Shown here one piece after another: positions 11,173 to 23,079 of a stretch of DNA of 64,000 nucleotides (the stretch's first letter is position 1; every line of letters begins with the position of its first letter). The position numbers were made by a program, and so were the translations under genes. Below the pieces are notes generated by a model that saw nothing but the letters and a program-made list of their open reading frames with translations, was not told where the DNA came from and did no database searches. The DNA lies in contig CM035171.1 in the NCBI GenBank assembly GCA_020205615.1, forward strand, positions 6,561,601 through 6,625,600, given 5' to 3'. This DNA comes from Panax quinquefolius. Its lineage: Eukaryota > Streptophyta > Magnoliopsida > Apiales > Araliaceae.

Positions 11173-11666
11173 CAGTGGCGAAGGCAGGAAGTTTTAGCAC
11201 TGGGGTCAAAATTAGTAATAAGTTATAAAAAATTTGGCGGGAGTTCGGGAGCAGCGCCCCCGAGCCAATTTTTTTATTACTTTATACTTTCGGGTTAGAC
11301 AAATGCATCCAAATATTCAATTTAATAATACTAACAAAAGAGGAAAATCACAATTGATTTCTGAAAACAAAACTGAGGCTGGAGAAATTGAAGAGATAGT
11401 AATTTTTGTTACCTGCAAGGGCACAAGGCTGTAATAGAGTTGCAATAGAATAGAGTCGCACTTCAGTCTTCACACTCGCGGCTCGTCAGTCATCAGTACC
11501 CACTCCGATCACTCGCGAAAGGCTTTGATAGTTCACGGTTTACCTTTTGAGTGGGGTAAAAAATGAGTGAGGGTCAAAAAGTAAGCGGGGAATTTTTTTT
11601 TTTAAGTGATTTCAAAAATTGAGTGGGGTCAATTGACCCCACATTTTTAGTATAGTTTCGCCACTG
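11173..11666. mobile_element. hAT MITE with perfect 8-bp target duplication
   Basis: Left terminus CAGTGGCGAAGGCAGG starts at 11173 and right terminus TATAGTTTCGCCACTG ends at 11666. TCCATCAT lies directly outside both ends (11165-11172, 11667-11674), a perfect 8-bp duplication. The element is 494 bp with no transposase. The same insertion, cut by LTR-B, is found as two pieces at 61972-62439 and 55627-55662. The 66-residue open frame inside it is not a recognised protein. Confidence 0.85.
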
Positions 11667-12737
11667 TCCATCATACATTACATAAATTTAGGGCTGAGAT
11701 TTAAAATACAATTACGTCATCCGCTAGTTCAGGACACAGGAAAAAAAAATTCGGACAGAATAATATTTAATATGATTTAATATTTTAATTTGAAGTTTAC
11801 TATTAGTAAATATTTAATATTATTAGAAAATATTTACAGAGTTGATACATTTTTAATATTTTATTTACAAAATTAGTGTATTTGGTATCCCTTGGGAAGA
11901 GGAGAAGAGCTGGGCGAGCTTGACAGCGTCAGACTCGGACTTGATGGCGGTGTTGACTGCACGGAATTATGAGAAGTGGGTAGTGGTTTGGTGTAAGATT
12001 AGGTGTTTCGGGAGCTTAGAGAAGAACAATGATGTCATTTTCTTTCTCTCTCATTTTGGATATGTGGAATGGAGGAGGGTTTTAGTTTCAGAGTATACGA
12101 GTTGTGGGCTGGGTTTTATGTATCTGCTGGAATTGGGAATGTCCGTTCCGTCTTTGTCAGCGCTTGTCTGCACTCGCAGTCGGTACATTTTTTTTATAAT
12201 GCAGTTCATAGCCAAACCTTCATATAAAGGTAACCAATTCAGTTTTATTGGGTTACCAATTAATTATAAAAAAATTAAGAACAATTTTCAAGTGTTATCT
12301 GGATTTGTTTTCTTCAACATGTGCAACCATGAACAGTTTTATTGAGTTCTGCAATGGTCGTCGTCGGTACATTTTTTTTCATAGTTCAGTTGGTAGCCAA
12401 ACTTTCATACAAAAGTAACTAATTCAATTTTATTGGATTACCAATTAATTATAAAAAAAATTCAGAACAGTTTCCAAGTGTTACTTGAATTTGTTTTCTT
12501 TAACATGTGCAACCATGATGAGATCAGAGAGTAGCAGTGTGAATTTCCTCTTATTTTTTCCAATACTTTCTACTTTGATCTCCATACTTTTTGGTAAGTG
12601 TTACATGGTTTATATGTTGCACTCTTTTTGTAATTATTTTGTGAATGCATTAATCTTGTAATTATTTTCTAATTGTTGTATAGTAGTATAAAGAACCCAT
12701 TATATAATCTAGGGCTATATTTGTTTGCAACTATTAA
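11625..12737 (+). repeat. Duplicated block X, right part (copy X1)
   Basis: Matches 55627-56757, from GACCCCACATTTTTAGTATA to GCAACTATTAA, with small indels and substitutions. It includes the right arm of the inverted repeat (12190-12480). The plus-strand 141-codon frame at 11920-12345 is disrupted in the second copy, so it is not called as a gene. LTR-A interrupts the block at 12738; in copy 2 the sequence runs on uninterrupted (TATTAAGTCATTTT). Confidence 0.85.
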
Positions 12738-15166
12738 TGTGAGACCCCAGATTTTATCAATAAAAATTTAAATTTTGTCGAAATAATTTTTTAATATTAT
12801 GGTGTGAATTTGAGATAATATTATAGTTGTGGGTAGTATTTATAAATTTTGCAAAAGTATCAAGTGGTTATATTATATTCGATTGGTCGGGAATATTCGG
12901 TTTAGCGAGGGAATATTAGCTTCAACTACTCAATCATTGGTGGACCCACAACGAAATTATTGTCGGATTGAGAAAAGCGACAAAAATATTTTATTGAAAT
13001 AACGGCGGAAGTTTTCTGGGGTTGATCTTTGTTGAACTACTCGGTAGTAAAAAATACGATGTCGTGTGGTTGCATAATAAAGACACGGTATTGATTATTG
13101 ATCTTATGTGAGAAGTCACTCGGTTTGATTCCATTATTATCGATTAATAATATGAATTATTATAGCGATAATGACGTTTTGTTTTATTCATTATTATTAA
13201 CGTAATAAAATGCGAAACATCTTTTTTATATAAAATGAATCTTTTATTAAAGTTATTACATAAATAGAATATATTATATTTTATTATGCATAAGTGTTGC
13301 GCATAGTGTTGCATAGTGTTTGCGTAGTAAAATATTTTTATATAAATAGAATATATTATATTTTATTTAAAAGATTTTGCTTTAAATATGGATAGTCAGA
13401 TTAAAGTAAATCAATCTGACCGTTCATGGATTAATTACTTATGCGTTCTATTTTCCTATAAATAAAGCTCATTCCTTCATTATTTTCTTACTTAATTCAC
13501 CAAAACTACAGAGAGAGAAATTATAGAGAGAAGTTATAGAGAAAATCTAGAGAGAGAAGAAGAAGAAGAGTATTACGGTACTTCACTACTTTGATATCCG
13601 AAGTCTTTTACTAAGTAAGAGATATTATTTGTTGTACTACGTAAGTGTGTTATTCTTTCTTATTCATGAAGAGAACTTCATTATTCCATTCATTATTATT
13701 CTCATTGGAATAACTTTTGTAAAAAGTGGCATACCCTATACATAACTTCGTATACATGCCAGGCATACCCTATACTTGGTGAAATCCTTATATTATTCCA
13801 TTCTTATTTATTCATTGGAATAACTCAGATATCGCTGAATCCCCTATACTTGGTGATCTTCTTCATTTATTCCATTCTTTATTATTACATTTGGAATATC
13901 ACATGCATGTGTGTTTTACACTGGACTCGTTCCATTGTTTATTATTCCGCATTTATTATTCATTGCAATATCACATGCGTGTGTTTTACACCTAACTGGT
14001 TCCATTGTTTATTATTCAAATTTATTATTACATTGGATCATCCATCGCTTGTGAATTTCAAACTTTGGTTAGATTATTATTATTCTATTGGAATAACTGT
14101 TCTACATCAAGTAATCTGCATGCATGGTGATTTCTTTTGTTATTCCATTTTTTATTATACCCAGTTGGTTAAAACTTTGACTTCTATACTCCATGAAATT
14201 AGTAGAATATCCTTGATATTTCAAGCGTTTCATCCAAAGATCTTTCATGGAAATATTCTTCCGATCATTCTTGAATTTTACTCTACAAAACAAAGATTCT
14301 TGTTGACAATTTGGGCGTTACTAATTCTGGATAAAATAATTCTTGAACTTGTTTTATTGAATTATTATGTCATTGTCATCATCCTCATGTTATATTATGT
14401 TATCTTTGGCTTACGTGCGTAGATGAATTTAGTATGATTATGACCGAGGATCATTCGGTATAATCGTGGCTTGTTATAAATGATGTGATAAAAGTCCTCG
14501 ATGGCATATAATGCGGTGATGGATAGTTTTTGGTATGATTATGACCGGGGGTGATTCTAAGATAGTCACGACCATTGATAATTTGATGAAAATCCTTGGC
14601 CGTAGTACAAGGATGATTAGATATTATGGTTTATTCATTAAACCGAGTCTTAGTGATAAAAAATTATGAAAACCTTTTAAAACCTAAAAGATAGTAGACT
14701 TTATTTTCTACTTGATTCTTTTAATGGATTGCGTATTCATTGCAGATTAAACTTGGTTGTCTATTGTATTTTATCGGTTTAACATCATTTGAAGGCTAAT
14801 GATAATTTATTACGCATTATCTTAGTCATAATATTTCTTCTCGGGCTAGTTGAGCTCACCTTTTTTCTTTCACCGTTCTTTTGTGAAATGAGAACATAAA
14901 TTTTGAGACGAGTCGAGGAACGGAGTAATGGTCTGAGGATAGCATTAGTAGTCCTCACTATTCTCGTGAAATAGTGTGATAATAGTTGTAATGAGGACTC
15001 CTTTTGAGTTTGTATAATATCTAGTAGACAATATTTGTATTCAAACTCACGATTTATGTTGTATTATTGTATACCTGACGATTATATTAGTAAGTTGTAT
15101 TTGAATTTATGTACCATGTAAGTGGCGACCCAAGATGGGTGACGTATACCTAATTTTGGGGCGTCA
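12738..15166 (+). repeat. LTR-A, plus strand, 5' LTR of the outer element
   Basis: Begins TGTGAGACCCCAG and ends CCTAATTTTGGGGCGTCA, 2429 bp. The primer-binding site follows within five bases. A TATA box lies at 13457 and a GA-rich leader follows. The part at 13850-14090 consists of diverged ~60-bp repeats built on GTGTTTTACAC and TTATTATTC, which produce long spurious open frames. Confidence 0.9.
13457..13464 (+). promoter_or_regulatory. TATA box of LTR-A
   Basis: TATAAATA, preceded by TTTTCC and followed about 50 bp later by a GA-rich run (AGAGAGAGAAATTATAGAG). The same motif is kept in the minus-strand LTRs (seen as TTATTTATAGG, for example near 26057 and 35520), as expected for the element promoter. 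Confidence 0.55.
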
Positions 15167-15170
15167 CGGT

Positions 15171-15187
15171 TGGTATCGAGCTTAGGG
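15171..15187 (+). other. Primer-binding site (initiator tRNA-Met type)
   Basis: TGGTATCGAGCTTAGGG, four bases after the LTR end. It matches the plant tRNA-iMet complement TGGTATCAGAGC except for one missing A. The same site adjoins the LTRs at 24376-24390, 48311-48328 and 52761-52775 on the minus strand. Confidence 0.75.
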
Positions 15188-15353
15188 ATATGATCCTGGC
15201 AGCTAAGATGCTAGATATAAGAACTAGGAGGGAGGCGGGGAATTCCTTGCTAGTATGACCTACCTAAGTTTATTTGGTATTTGATTGGTCGATCGAGTAT
15301 AGTGATAATATGTTGCGTGTCAATTAACCCTTATTTTGTGGCGGTGTTTGAAA

Positions 15354-16435
15354 ATGACATCCGAGAATGTTGAGAATAGCAATGGAGCACGCGAGATCTG
15401 CTGATTCTCCACGGATCAATAATCGGGACAATGTGCAACGGGATGGCAATAATCCTCCCCAGCAACAACAACACCGATCAATTGATGAACGACGATACGT
15501 TTAAAAGGTTTTAGAATTCATGCAACATCGGTGAAGCGACTCACATCAAAAAACGGGGGTGGAAACACGGAAAACTCTCGGGCGGTCACCGCTAAACAAT
15601 TCAAGGAGGGACCACCGAGTTTAAGGGAGAGCCAAAACCACTTCGGCGGAAGCATGGATAAAGCAGATTACCAAGATATTTGATGTCTTGGGATGCTCCG
15701 AGAGCAAAAGGTTCCTTTTCCGCCTTTATGTTTGTCTTGAGAGGCATTCTTCGGTGGGAATCGGTAAACGTACTCAACTCTTTGTCTTGAAGATATCTTG
15801 GGAGAAGTTCGAGAGTCGTTCAACGACAAATACTTTCACGAAAGTATTCGCCATACGTGAAGGAGGTGGAGTTTATCAAGTTGGAACAAAACAATATGGC
15901 CGTGTCGCAATACGAGGCAAAATTTGCGGAGTTATCACGGTTACGTCCCCACTCGGTGGATAATGAAGAGAGAATGGCGCGAATGTTTTTAAGAGGTTTG
16001 AAGCGGAGATCGTCGACATCTTATTTCTCATAAACCGTGTTTTTATTCGGATGTTGTAAATAGGGCTCGATTAGTGGAGCGCGATAACGAGTCAACGTGA
16101 CTAAAAGAGAGCAACGCAAAATTATAATACCAAATGAGAGTAGTCATCGAAGTGGTGACAACAAGCGTGGAGGAATCAACGGGCGGATATGGTAACCACT
16201 TTGGTGGTAATCGGGGCAAAATAATAAGAATGGACATTTCAAGAAAAAAGAGATTCAATGATGATGGAAAGACGTCGACCAAAGACCCGTTGTTGTTAAG
16301 GAGAAAAGACCACCTATCATATGCTTCAAATGCGGAGGAGAGGGACACATCGATCCGAATGCGCCATGCCAGTCAAAAGCATGTTATAATTGTGGAAGAG
16401 AAGGTCACTTAGCTCGATTTTGCTTGCCATCAAAG
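15354..16435 (+). pseudogene. LTR-A gag (outer element), frame-disrupted
   Basis: The likely start is ATG at 15354 (MTSENVEN), shared with the minus-strand copy at 24212. Frames 15600-16013 carry the retrotransposon gag core: KIFDVLGC, WEKFESR, FNDKYF, then EFIKLEQNNMAVSQYEAKF and NEERMARMFLRGL. Two zinc knuckles follow: CFKCGGEGH at 16322 onward, and the complete CYNCGREGHLARFC (CX2CX4HX4C) at 16382-16423. By family this is the capsid/nucleocapsid that packages element RNA. At least four frame changes and stops prevent one continuous protein. Confidence 0.85.
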
Positions 16436-16499
16436 ACAAATTCAACTAGGATGGAGGCACCAAAGGTCATCCCCGACAAACCAAAGCCGTTAGTTTAAG

Positions 16500-16850
16500 A
16501 GAAGTTTTTTTTCTCGTGACGAGGAACACGAATAAAATTATCACGGGTAAGTTAATCATAAAAGCTCTTTGCAAGTCTATACCTTATAAGATCTGGGATT
16601 CTACCCATTATTTTATCTCTCTTGCTTACGTTCAACGTTTAAATTTGACTCAGGAGAAGTTAGACTTTGACTTATTGGTTGAAACTTCGTTAGTAGGAGC
16701 CTTTGTTACCTCTCTTTTTTTAAATCTTGTTTGATTCAAATAAACATTTTCACGTTACTTCGTCGATCTTATCTTTTTGAAAATATTTGCCTTTGATGTG
16801 ATTTTAGGAATCAATTGGTTAACTACTCATCCTGCTTTTAAGGGTTGTTA
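16500..16850 (+). pseudogene. LTR-A aspartic protease region
   Basis: Follows gag. The frame at 16516-16734 reads NKIITGKLIIKALCKSI, DSTHYFISLAYVQRLNLT and LDFDLLVETSLVGAFV; at about 16795-16840 another frame gives VILGINWLTTHPAF. These match the Ty3/gypsy protease. The active-site motif normally reads DSGATHSFIS; here it is DSTHYFIS, so two residues (GA) are missing. After this point, where reverse transcriptase should follow, only about 400 bp of gypsy-like linker remains before non-coding DNA. Confidence 0.75.
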
Positions 16851-17592
16851 GCTTTTATATTCATAACCAACTTTGTTGTGCGAATTCAAGTAACCAAACT
16901 ACTAAAGTCAATTATTGTCATATCGAGCCATAAGTAAAGAGCCCAAACCTTTCGTTGTTGACTTCCTTGTGTGGAATGCAACGCAAAGCCGGACTTTTCT
17001 GTGAAGCGACATCGTGAATGAAGATGGCAAGTTTATAGGTATCATTGTGAGATCTTATCTAGGTTAAGGGATAGAAGTCACAATTAGTATCGATGTGACG
17101 TCTTATCCAAGTCTTGGATGAGAGTCACAGTTTTGAATGATATTTCTATCATTAATAAATTTCTTGGCGTATTCTTGAAGACTTCTAGCCTACCCTAGAA
17201 CGTGAAATCGAATTTTGTATTGACCCCAGTACAAAAACCCATTTCTTAAACCCTCAAATATTTCTTCAACTAAAAGGATCAGTTTACGAGGATTATGATG
17301 AAAGTCGTAATAAAAGCATTGGACTAATGAAAATCATGGGTATATGAAGTATTAGTAAGTTTTATGATGAGTTATGTTGGTTGGTATGTGAAAACATGAA
17401 AGTTTCTTAGAAATCAAAAAGAGTTGAAAATCGATTTTGGTGAAAAAAACGTAACATGAAATTGAATTAACCATATCTCTCTATTATATTTTGAATTTTT
17501 GAGTGTGGTCGAGAGTCCTAGAGTTAGATCATGAGTTACCTAACTAATCCAAGTGGAATTATTGGAAAAGGTGTTGTAGATTTTTGTGTGGG
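16851..17592 (+). other. LTR-A internal region after protease, non-coding
   Basis: Contains frame-broken linker sequence (FLKTSSLP, EIEF-like pieces near 17160-17230) and then the conserved non-coding part of the family, up to the insertion of the minus-strand element. No reverse transcriptase motif such as YxDD was seen in any frame. Confidence 0.55.
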
Positions 17593-17599
17593 TAGATAT

Positions 17600-19985
17600 T
17601 TAGGTATACGTCACCCATCTTGGGTCGCCACTTTACATGGTGGTACATAAATTCAAATCTGACTTACTAATATAAGCGTAAATGTATTTCGACATAAATC
17701 GTGAGTTTGAATACAAATATTGTCTACTAGATATTATATACAAACTCAAAAGGAGTCCTCATTACAACTATTATCACACTATTTCACGTTAGTGAGGACT
17801 ACTAATGCTATCCTCGGACCATTACTGTTCTCATTCGTCACTATGTTCTCATTTCACTGAAGAGAAGGTGAAAGAAAGGGTGAGCTCAACTAGCCCATGA
17901 AAAATATTATGACTAAGATAATGCGAAATAAATTATCATTACCCTTGAATGAATGTTAAAGCGATAAAATACAATAGACAACCGGTTTAAGCTGCGGTGG
18001 AATAAAAGCAATCCATTAAAAGAGTCGAAGTAGAGAATAAAATCTCTACTATCTTTTAGGTTTTAAAGGTTTTCATCAATTTTTATCATTTGAGACTCGA
18101 CAATAATAAACCACCACATCTAATCATCCACATACCACGATCGAGGATTTTCATCAAATTATCGATGGTCATGACTATCTTAAATCACCCCTGGTCATAA
18201 TCATACCAAAACTATCCATCAACGCATTACAGAGACCACTTTGAGGACTTTTGTCACATCATTTATATCAAGTCGTGATTATCTCGAATGATCCACAATC
18301 ATAATCATACTAAGTTCATCTATGCGTAAGCCAAAGATAACATAATATAACATGAGGATGATGACAATGACATAGTAATTCAATAAAACAAGTTCAAGAA
18401 TTATTTAATCCATGAATTATTAACGTCAAATTATCGACATGATCTTTGTTTTAGTGAGAGTAAAATTCAATAATGATCGGAAGAATATTTCCATGAAAAG
18501 ATCTTTGGATGAAGCATGAAATATCGAGGATATTCTACTAATTTCATGGAGTATAGAAGTCAAAGTTTTAACCAATTTGGGTATAATAAAGAATGGAATA
18601 ACAAAAGAAATCACCATAAATGCGGTGCTTGCCATGAATGAGTTATTCAAACGAGAATAATAATAACGGAACGGGTCGGTGAAATTCACAAAGCGGGATG
18701 TTCAACGAGAATAATAAAAGATGGAACCCGGATCGGTTGTAAAACACGATAGGATATTCAGCGAGAATGATAAAAGCGGGAACCAGTCCGGTGTAAAACA
18801 CCTGACGGGATGTTCCAACGAGAATAATAAAAAAAGCGGAACCGGTCCGGTGTAAAACACATGCAGCGATGTTCAATGAATAATAGAAGAATGTCACCAA
18901 GTATAGGGTAAATCGGCGTATCTGAGTTATTCAATGAGAATAATAAGCGATGGAATAACATAAGGATTTCACCAAGTATAGGGTATCTGGCGTATCTGAG
19001 GTTATGTATAGGGTATGCCACTTTTACGAGTTATTCAACGAATGATAATGAATGGAATAACGAAGTTCTCTTCAAGAAGAAGAATAACACCCACTACCGT
19101 AAAAGAACTGAATATAGAAGTAGTGAAGTAGCGAGAATACTCTTCTTCTTTCTATATAATTTTCTCTCTATAAACTTCTCTATATAATTTCTCTCTACAG
19201 AGTTTGATGAATTAAATAAGAAAATAATGAAGGAATGAGCTTATTTTATAGGAAAATGGAATGCATAGTAACTAATCCATGAGCGGTCCAGTTGATTTAC
19301 TTTAATCGGCGGTCCATATTTAAAGAAAAATCTTTTAAATAAAATATAATATATTCTATTTATATAAAAATATTTTACTATCTGAAACAAATACAATATT
19401 ATATGCAATACTTATGCAAAACACTACGCAACACTATCGTAATAAAATATAATATATTACATTTATAGAATAACTTTAATAAAGTATTACATTTTATATA
19501 AAAAAGATGTTTACATTTTATTACGTTAATAATACTGAATAAAACAAAAGCGTCATTATCATTATAATAATTCATATTATTAATCGTGATAATGGAATCA
19601 AACGGTGACTTCTCACATAAGCATCGATAATCGAATACCGTGTAATCTCTTATGCGACCACACATTATTCTTATACTTTTACTACAGGTAGTTCAACGGT
19701 AACCACGGTAAAACTTCATGAGTTATTTCAATAAAATATTTTTGTCGTTTTCTCGATCATCCAATGATAATTACATTATGGTCCACCAATGATTGGTAGT
19801 TATCTGAATATTCCTGCTAAACCTAGAATATTCCCAGAGCCAATCGAATATAATATAACCACTTGCATACTTTTAAAAATTTATAAATACTACCCACAAC
19901 TATAATATTATCTTAAATTCACACCATAATATTAAAAATTATTTCAACAAAATTTAAATCTTTATTGATAAAATCTGGGGTCTCA
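17600..19985 (-). repeat. LTR-A, minus strand (3' LTR of nested element)
   Basis: Runs from the degraded end (ATTTAGGTATACGTCACCC) to GATAAAATCTGGGGTCTCA at 19985, the reverse complement of the LTR start. Confidence 0.85.
18676..18890 (-). repeat. Minisatellite inside LTR-A
   Basis: Four to five head-to-tail units of about 58 bp, each with GGGATGTTCAACGAGAATAA, then CGGAACCGGTCCGGTG and TAAAACACA. The array recurs in every minus-strand LTR (for example 25500-25700, 28690-28980, 35000-35170, 41180-41380, 43650-43850). It lies in U3, upstream of the TATA box in element orientation or beside it. Confidence 0.8.
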
Positions 19986-19986
19986 C

Positions 19987-20002
19987 TGATCTCCCTCCTT
20001 AT
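19987..20002 (-). other. Polypurine tract of nested LTR-A element
   Basis: On the minus strand ATAAGGAGGGAGATCA lies directly before the LTR start TGAGACCCC. Homologous tracts lie at 30801-30813 (plus), 36254-36268 and 44957-44970 (minus). Confidence 0.7.
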
Positions 20003-20439
20003 GGAATTTAAGCCCTCGAAATTAGAATGCGTGCACGATATGATAAAGAGGTGAGGATACCTTGAATACCTTTATCGTTAAAAATATTAAATTCATCTTT
20101 GAATCCGTACGAAGATATTCATTAAAAATTCATCTTTTTGCACTACTGAGCCAAATATATATAAATCATAAAACCAATAATATTGAGACTTCGACTTAAT
20201 AGTATCACAATTCACGAATTATCCATGCACTTTTTGGCTAAGGATATTCGTGTTTTTTCAATTATGGTTATGATTATCTTAGAATAATCCTCAGTCGTAA
20301 TCATACGAAGTCCATCGATGCACTTTCTGACGAAGATGACTTTTACCACATCCATGAATTAATATTTCATTCTTTGAGACTCAAATTCGATAATTAATCC
20401 ATATCATCGAATCATCCACGCACTACGGGCCGAGGATAT

Positions 20440-21017
20440 TCATTAGTATCACGACCACGAATTATCCATTACCTTCTACGGCGAAGATAATCGTGTATTC
20501 ATTAATATCCGACCACAAATTATCCATTACACTACTGACGAAGATAATTGTGTATTCATTAATCCGACCACAAATTATCCATGCCTAATCTGCGAAGAAT
20601 TATTCATTAGTATCCGACCACAAATTATCCATGCACTTCTGACGAAGATAATTGTGTATTCATTAGTATCCACGACCACAAATTATCCATACACTTACGG
20701 CGAAGATAATTGTGTATTCATTAGTATCACGACCACAAATTATCCATACGCACTACGAAACCAAAGATAATTGTGTATTCATTAGTATCACGACCACAAA
20801 TTATCCATGCACTACGGACGAAAGATAATTGTGTATTCATTAATATCACGACCACAAATTATCCATGCTTCTGACGAAAGATAATTGTGTATTCATTAAG
20901 ATATCCGACCACAAATTATCCATTACACACTACGGCGAAAGATAATTGTGTATTCATTAATATCACGACCACAAATTATCCATGCCTTTCTGACCAAAGA
21001 TAATTGTGTATTCATTT
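20440..21017 (-). repeat. Internal ~57-bp minisatellite, about 10 units
   Basis: Head-to-tail units containing GACCACAAATTATCCATG, a variable stretch around GCACTAC..CGAAG, and ATAATTGTGTATTCATTA. It lies between the polypurine tract and the conserved non-coding region. Orthologous arrays have roughly 11-12 units at 36700-37322, 7-8 at 45401-45795 and about 4 at 30090-30350. Diverged versions of the unit extend on both sides. Confidence 0.9.
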
Positions 21018-21179
21018 CTGGTTATGATTATCTTAAGAACAATCACAGTCGTCATAATCATACCAAGTCCATCTATGCACTTCTGAGCCGCGAGATGACT
21101 TTCAACGTAATATAAGCATGTAGGGATAATGATATAAAGAATCAATCAAATGAGATAAAGGATAAATATTAAACATTTA

Positions 21180-22720
21180 TAATATAATTTATCCGAGTTC
21201 AAGAATATCCCCATGTTTTCAATCACTTAATAATCTCATAATCTAACATCATTAATATTATAACAATATTTAAATCACTTCTTAAATTTATAAACAATTT
21301 ATCTCAATTGTTTACGCTTTACCATATAATGCATTTAATCATTCAAAAATGCCATACTCATAAGATATCATCACCAATTATCAAATCTCTCAAAAAAAAT
21401 ATGCATATACTACTATATAGGATTCTCTAGCCATAAAATTCTATTTTCAACTTTGTTACTTCACATAACATATTTAACTCATATGTTAAGTAACTAAACT
21501 ATTTTCATGAAAATACCAAATCAGTCCCAAAAATATTTCTTTTAAGGGATTTAGCATAATATAGTCCCATAATGAAAATATATTTTTCTCTAAATTTTAA
21601 AATTCATTTACTATTTTTTAAAAATCAATTTCCACTTAATTCCTTAAAAATTAGCTATCTCAAGTTTAACTCCAAAATTCCCAAATCTTGGCAGGACCTT
21701 ACACATGTTAACGTGAGCTTCAGTTTAAATTTCATGGTCATCGGAGTTATAGAACTCGGGTTATAGCGTTTTAAATCGGAAAAACCTAAATATTGAAATA
21801 GTCATAACTTGCTCATTTTAAGTCGAGAATGAGCTCATTTTTGGACAGGAGGTACTTTATACCATATACTTTCATGTCCCAAAAAGGCCAGAATTTTCTC
21901 ATAATTTAAGTGGCCGAAACAGCCTCTCTAAAATCATGGCGAAGCTTTTTCGGTTTTTGCAGCTTTGCACTCCTTTGCTAAAATCAGTCCACACAAAATC
22001 TACAACACCTTTTCCAGTAATTCCACTTGGATTAGTTAGGTAACTCATAGATCTAACTCTAGGACTTGACCACATTCAAAATTCAAAATATAATAGGAGA
22101 TATATGGTCGATTGAATTTCATATTCGTTTTTCACTAAAATCGATTTTCAACTTTTGTGATTTCTAAGAAACTTTCATGTTTTCACATACTAACCAACAT
22201 AACTCATCATAAAACTTACTAATACTTCATATACCCATGATTTTTATTAGTTCTATACTTTTATTATGACTTTCATCATAATCCACGTAAGCAGATCCTT
22301 TTAGTTGAAGAAATATTTGAGGTTTAAGAAATGGGTTTTTATCTTTGGGGTCGATACAAAATTCGATTTCACGCTCTAGGGTAGGCTAGAAAGTCTTCAA
22401 GAATCGCCAAGAAATTTATTAATGATAGAAATATCATTCAAAACTATTACTCTCGTCGAAGAGACTTGGATAAGACGTCACATTGATACCAACTGTGACT
22501 TCTATCCCTTAACCTAGATAACACCTCACAATGATACCTATAAACTTGCCATCTTCATTCACGATGTAAGCCTCTGAAAAATCCGGCTTGGTGCATTCCA
22601 CACAAGGAAGTTAACAATGAAAGGATCGGGGCTCTTTACTTATGGCTTGATATAATAGTGATTAACTTTAGGGTTTGGTTACTTTGAATTAAGTATAACG
22701 AGTTGGTTATGAATATAAAA
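21180..22720 (-). other. Conserved non-coding internal region of LTR-A
   Basis: About 1.5 kb kept closely alike in all internal regions (compare 37480-39010, 45960-47460 and, plus strand, 26830-27560), with no open frame shared between copies. Such conservation without coding suits packaging or replication signals of a non-autonomous element, but it may simply reflect recent common origin. Confidence 0.6.
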
Positions 22721-22739
22721 GCTAACAACCTTACGAAAA

Positions 22740-23060
22740 CCATGATGAGTAGTTAACCAATTGATTCCTAAAATCACATCAAAAGGCAAGTATTTTCAAA
22801 AGATAAGATCTACGAATTAGCGTGAAAGTGTTTATTTGAATCAAACAAGATTTAAAAATAGTAAGCGATAACGAAGGCTCCTACTAACGAAGTTTCAACC
22901 AATAAGTCAAAGTCTAACTTCTCCGAGTCAAATTTAAGCGTTGAGCATGAACTAGGTGAAATAAAAGTGGGTAGAACGGTATCTAACACGGTATAGACTT
23001 ACATGAGCTTATGATTACTTACCCGTGATAATCTTATTCGGGTTCCTCGTCGAGAAAAAA
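22740..23060 (-). pseudogene. LTR-A protease region (nested element)
   Basis: The minus strand encodes the same pieces as 16500-16850, with INWLTTHHG at about 22745-22775. It is broken by frame changes. The catalytic motif cannot be read cleanly. Confidence 0.6.
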
Positions 23061-23079
23061 AAAACGCTCTCTTTAAACT

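Noticed and set aside
11920..12345. 141-codon frame (MTASDSDLMAVLTARNYEK...)
   Set aside because: The second copy of this block (55887-56208) has frame changes and different residues, and no family was recognised. Not supported as a gene.
13850..14422. 190-codon open frame on the plus strand
   Set aside because: It lies in the diverged tandem repeats of the LTR. Its residues (repeated CVCFTPNW-type and polar/hydrophobic runs) mirror the repeat, and the equivalent frames in other LTR copies are broken.
20440..21017. CRISPR-like regular repeats
   Set aside because: Units are head-to-tail with no unique spacers, lie inside a plant retrotransposon and occur again in sister elements. It is a minisatellite.
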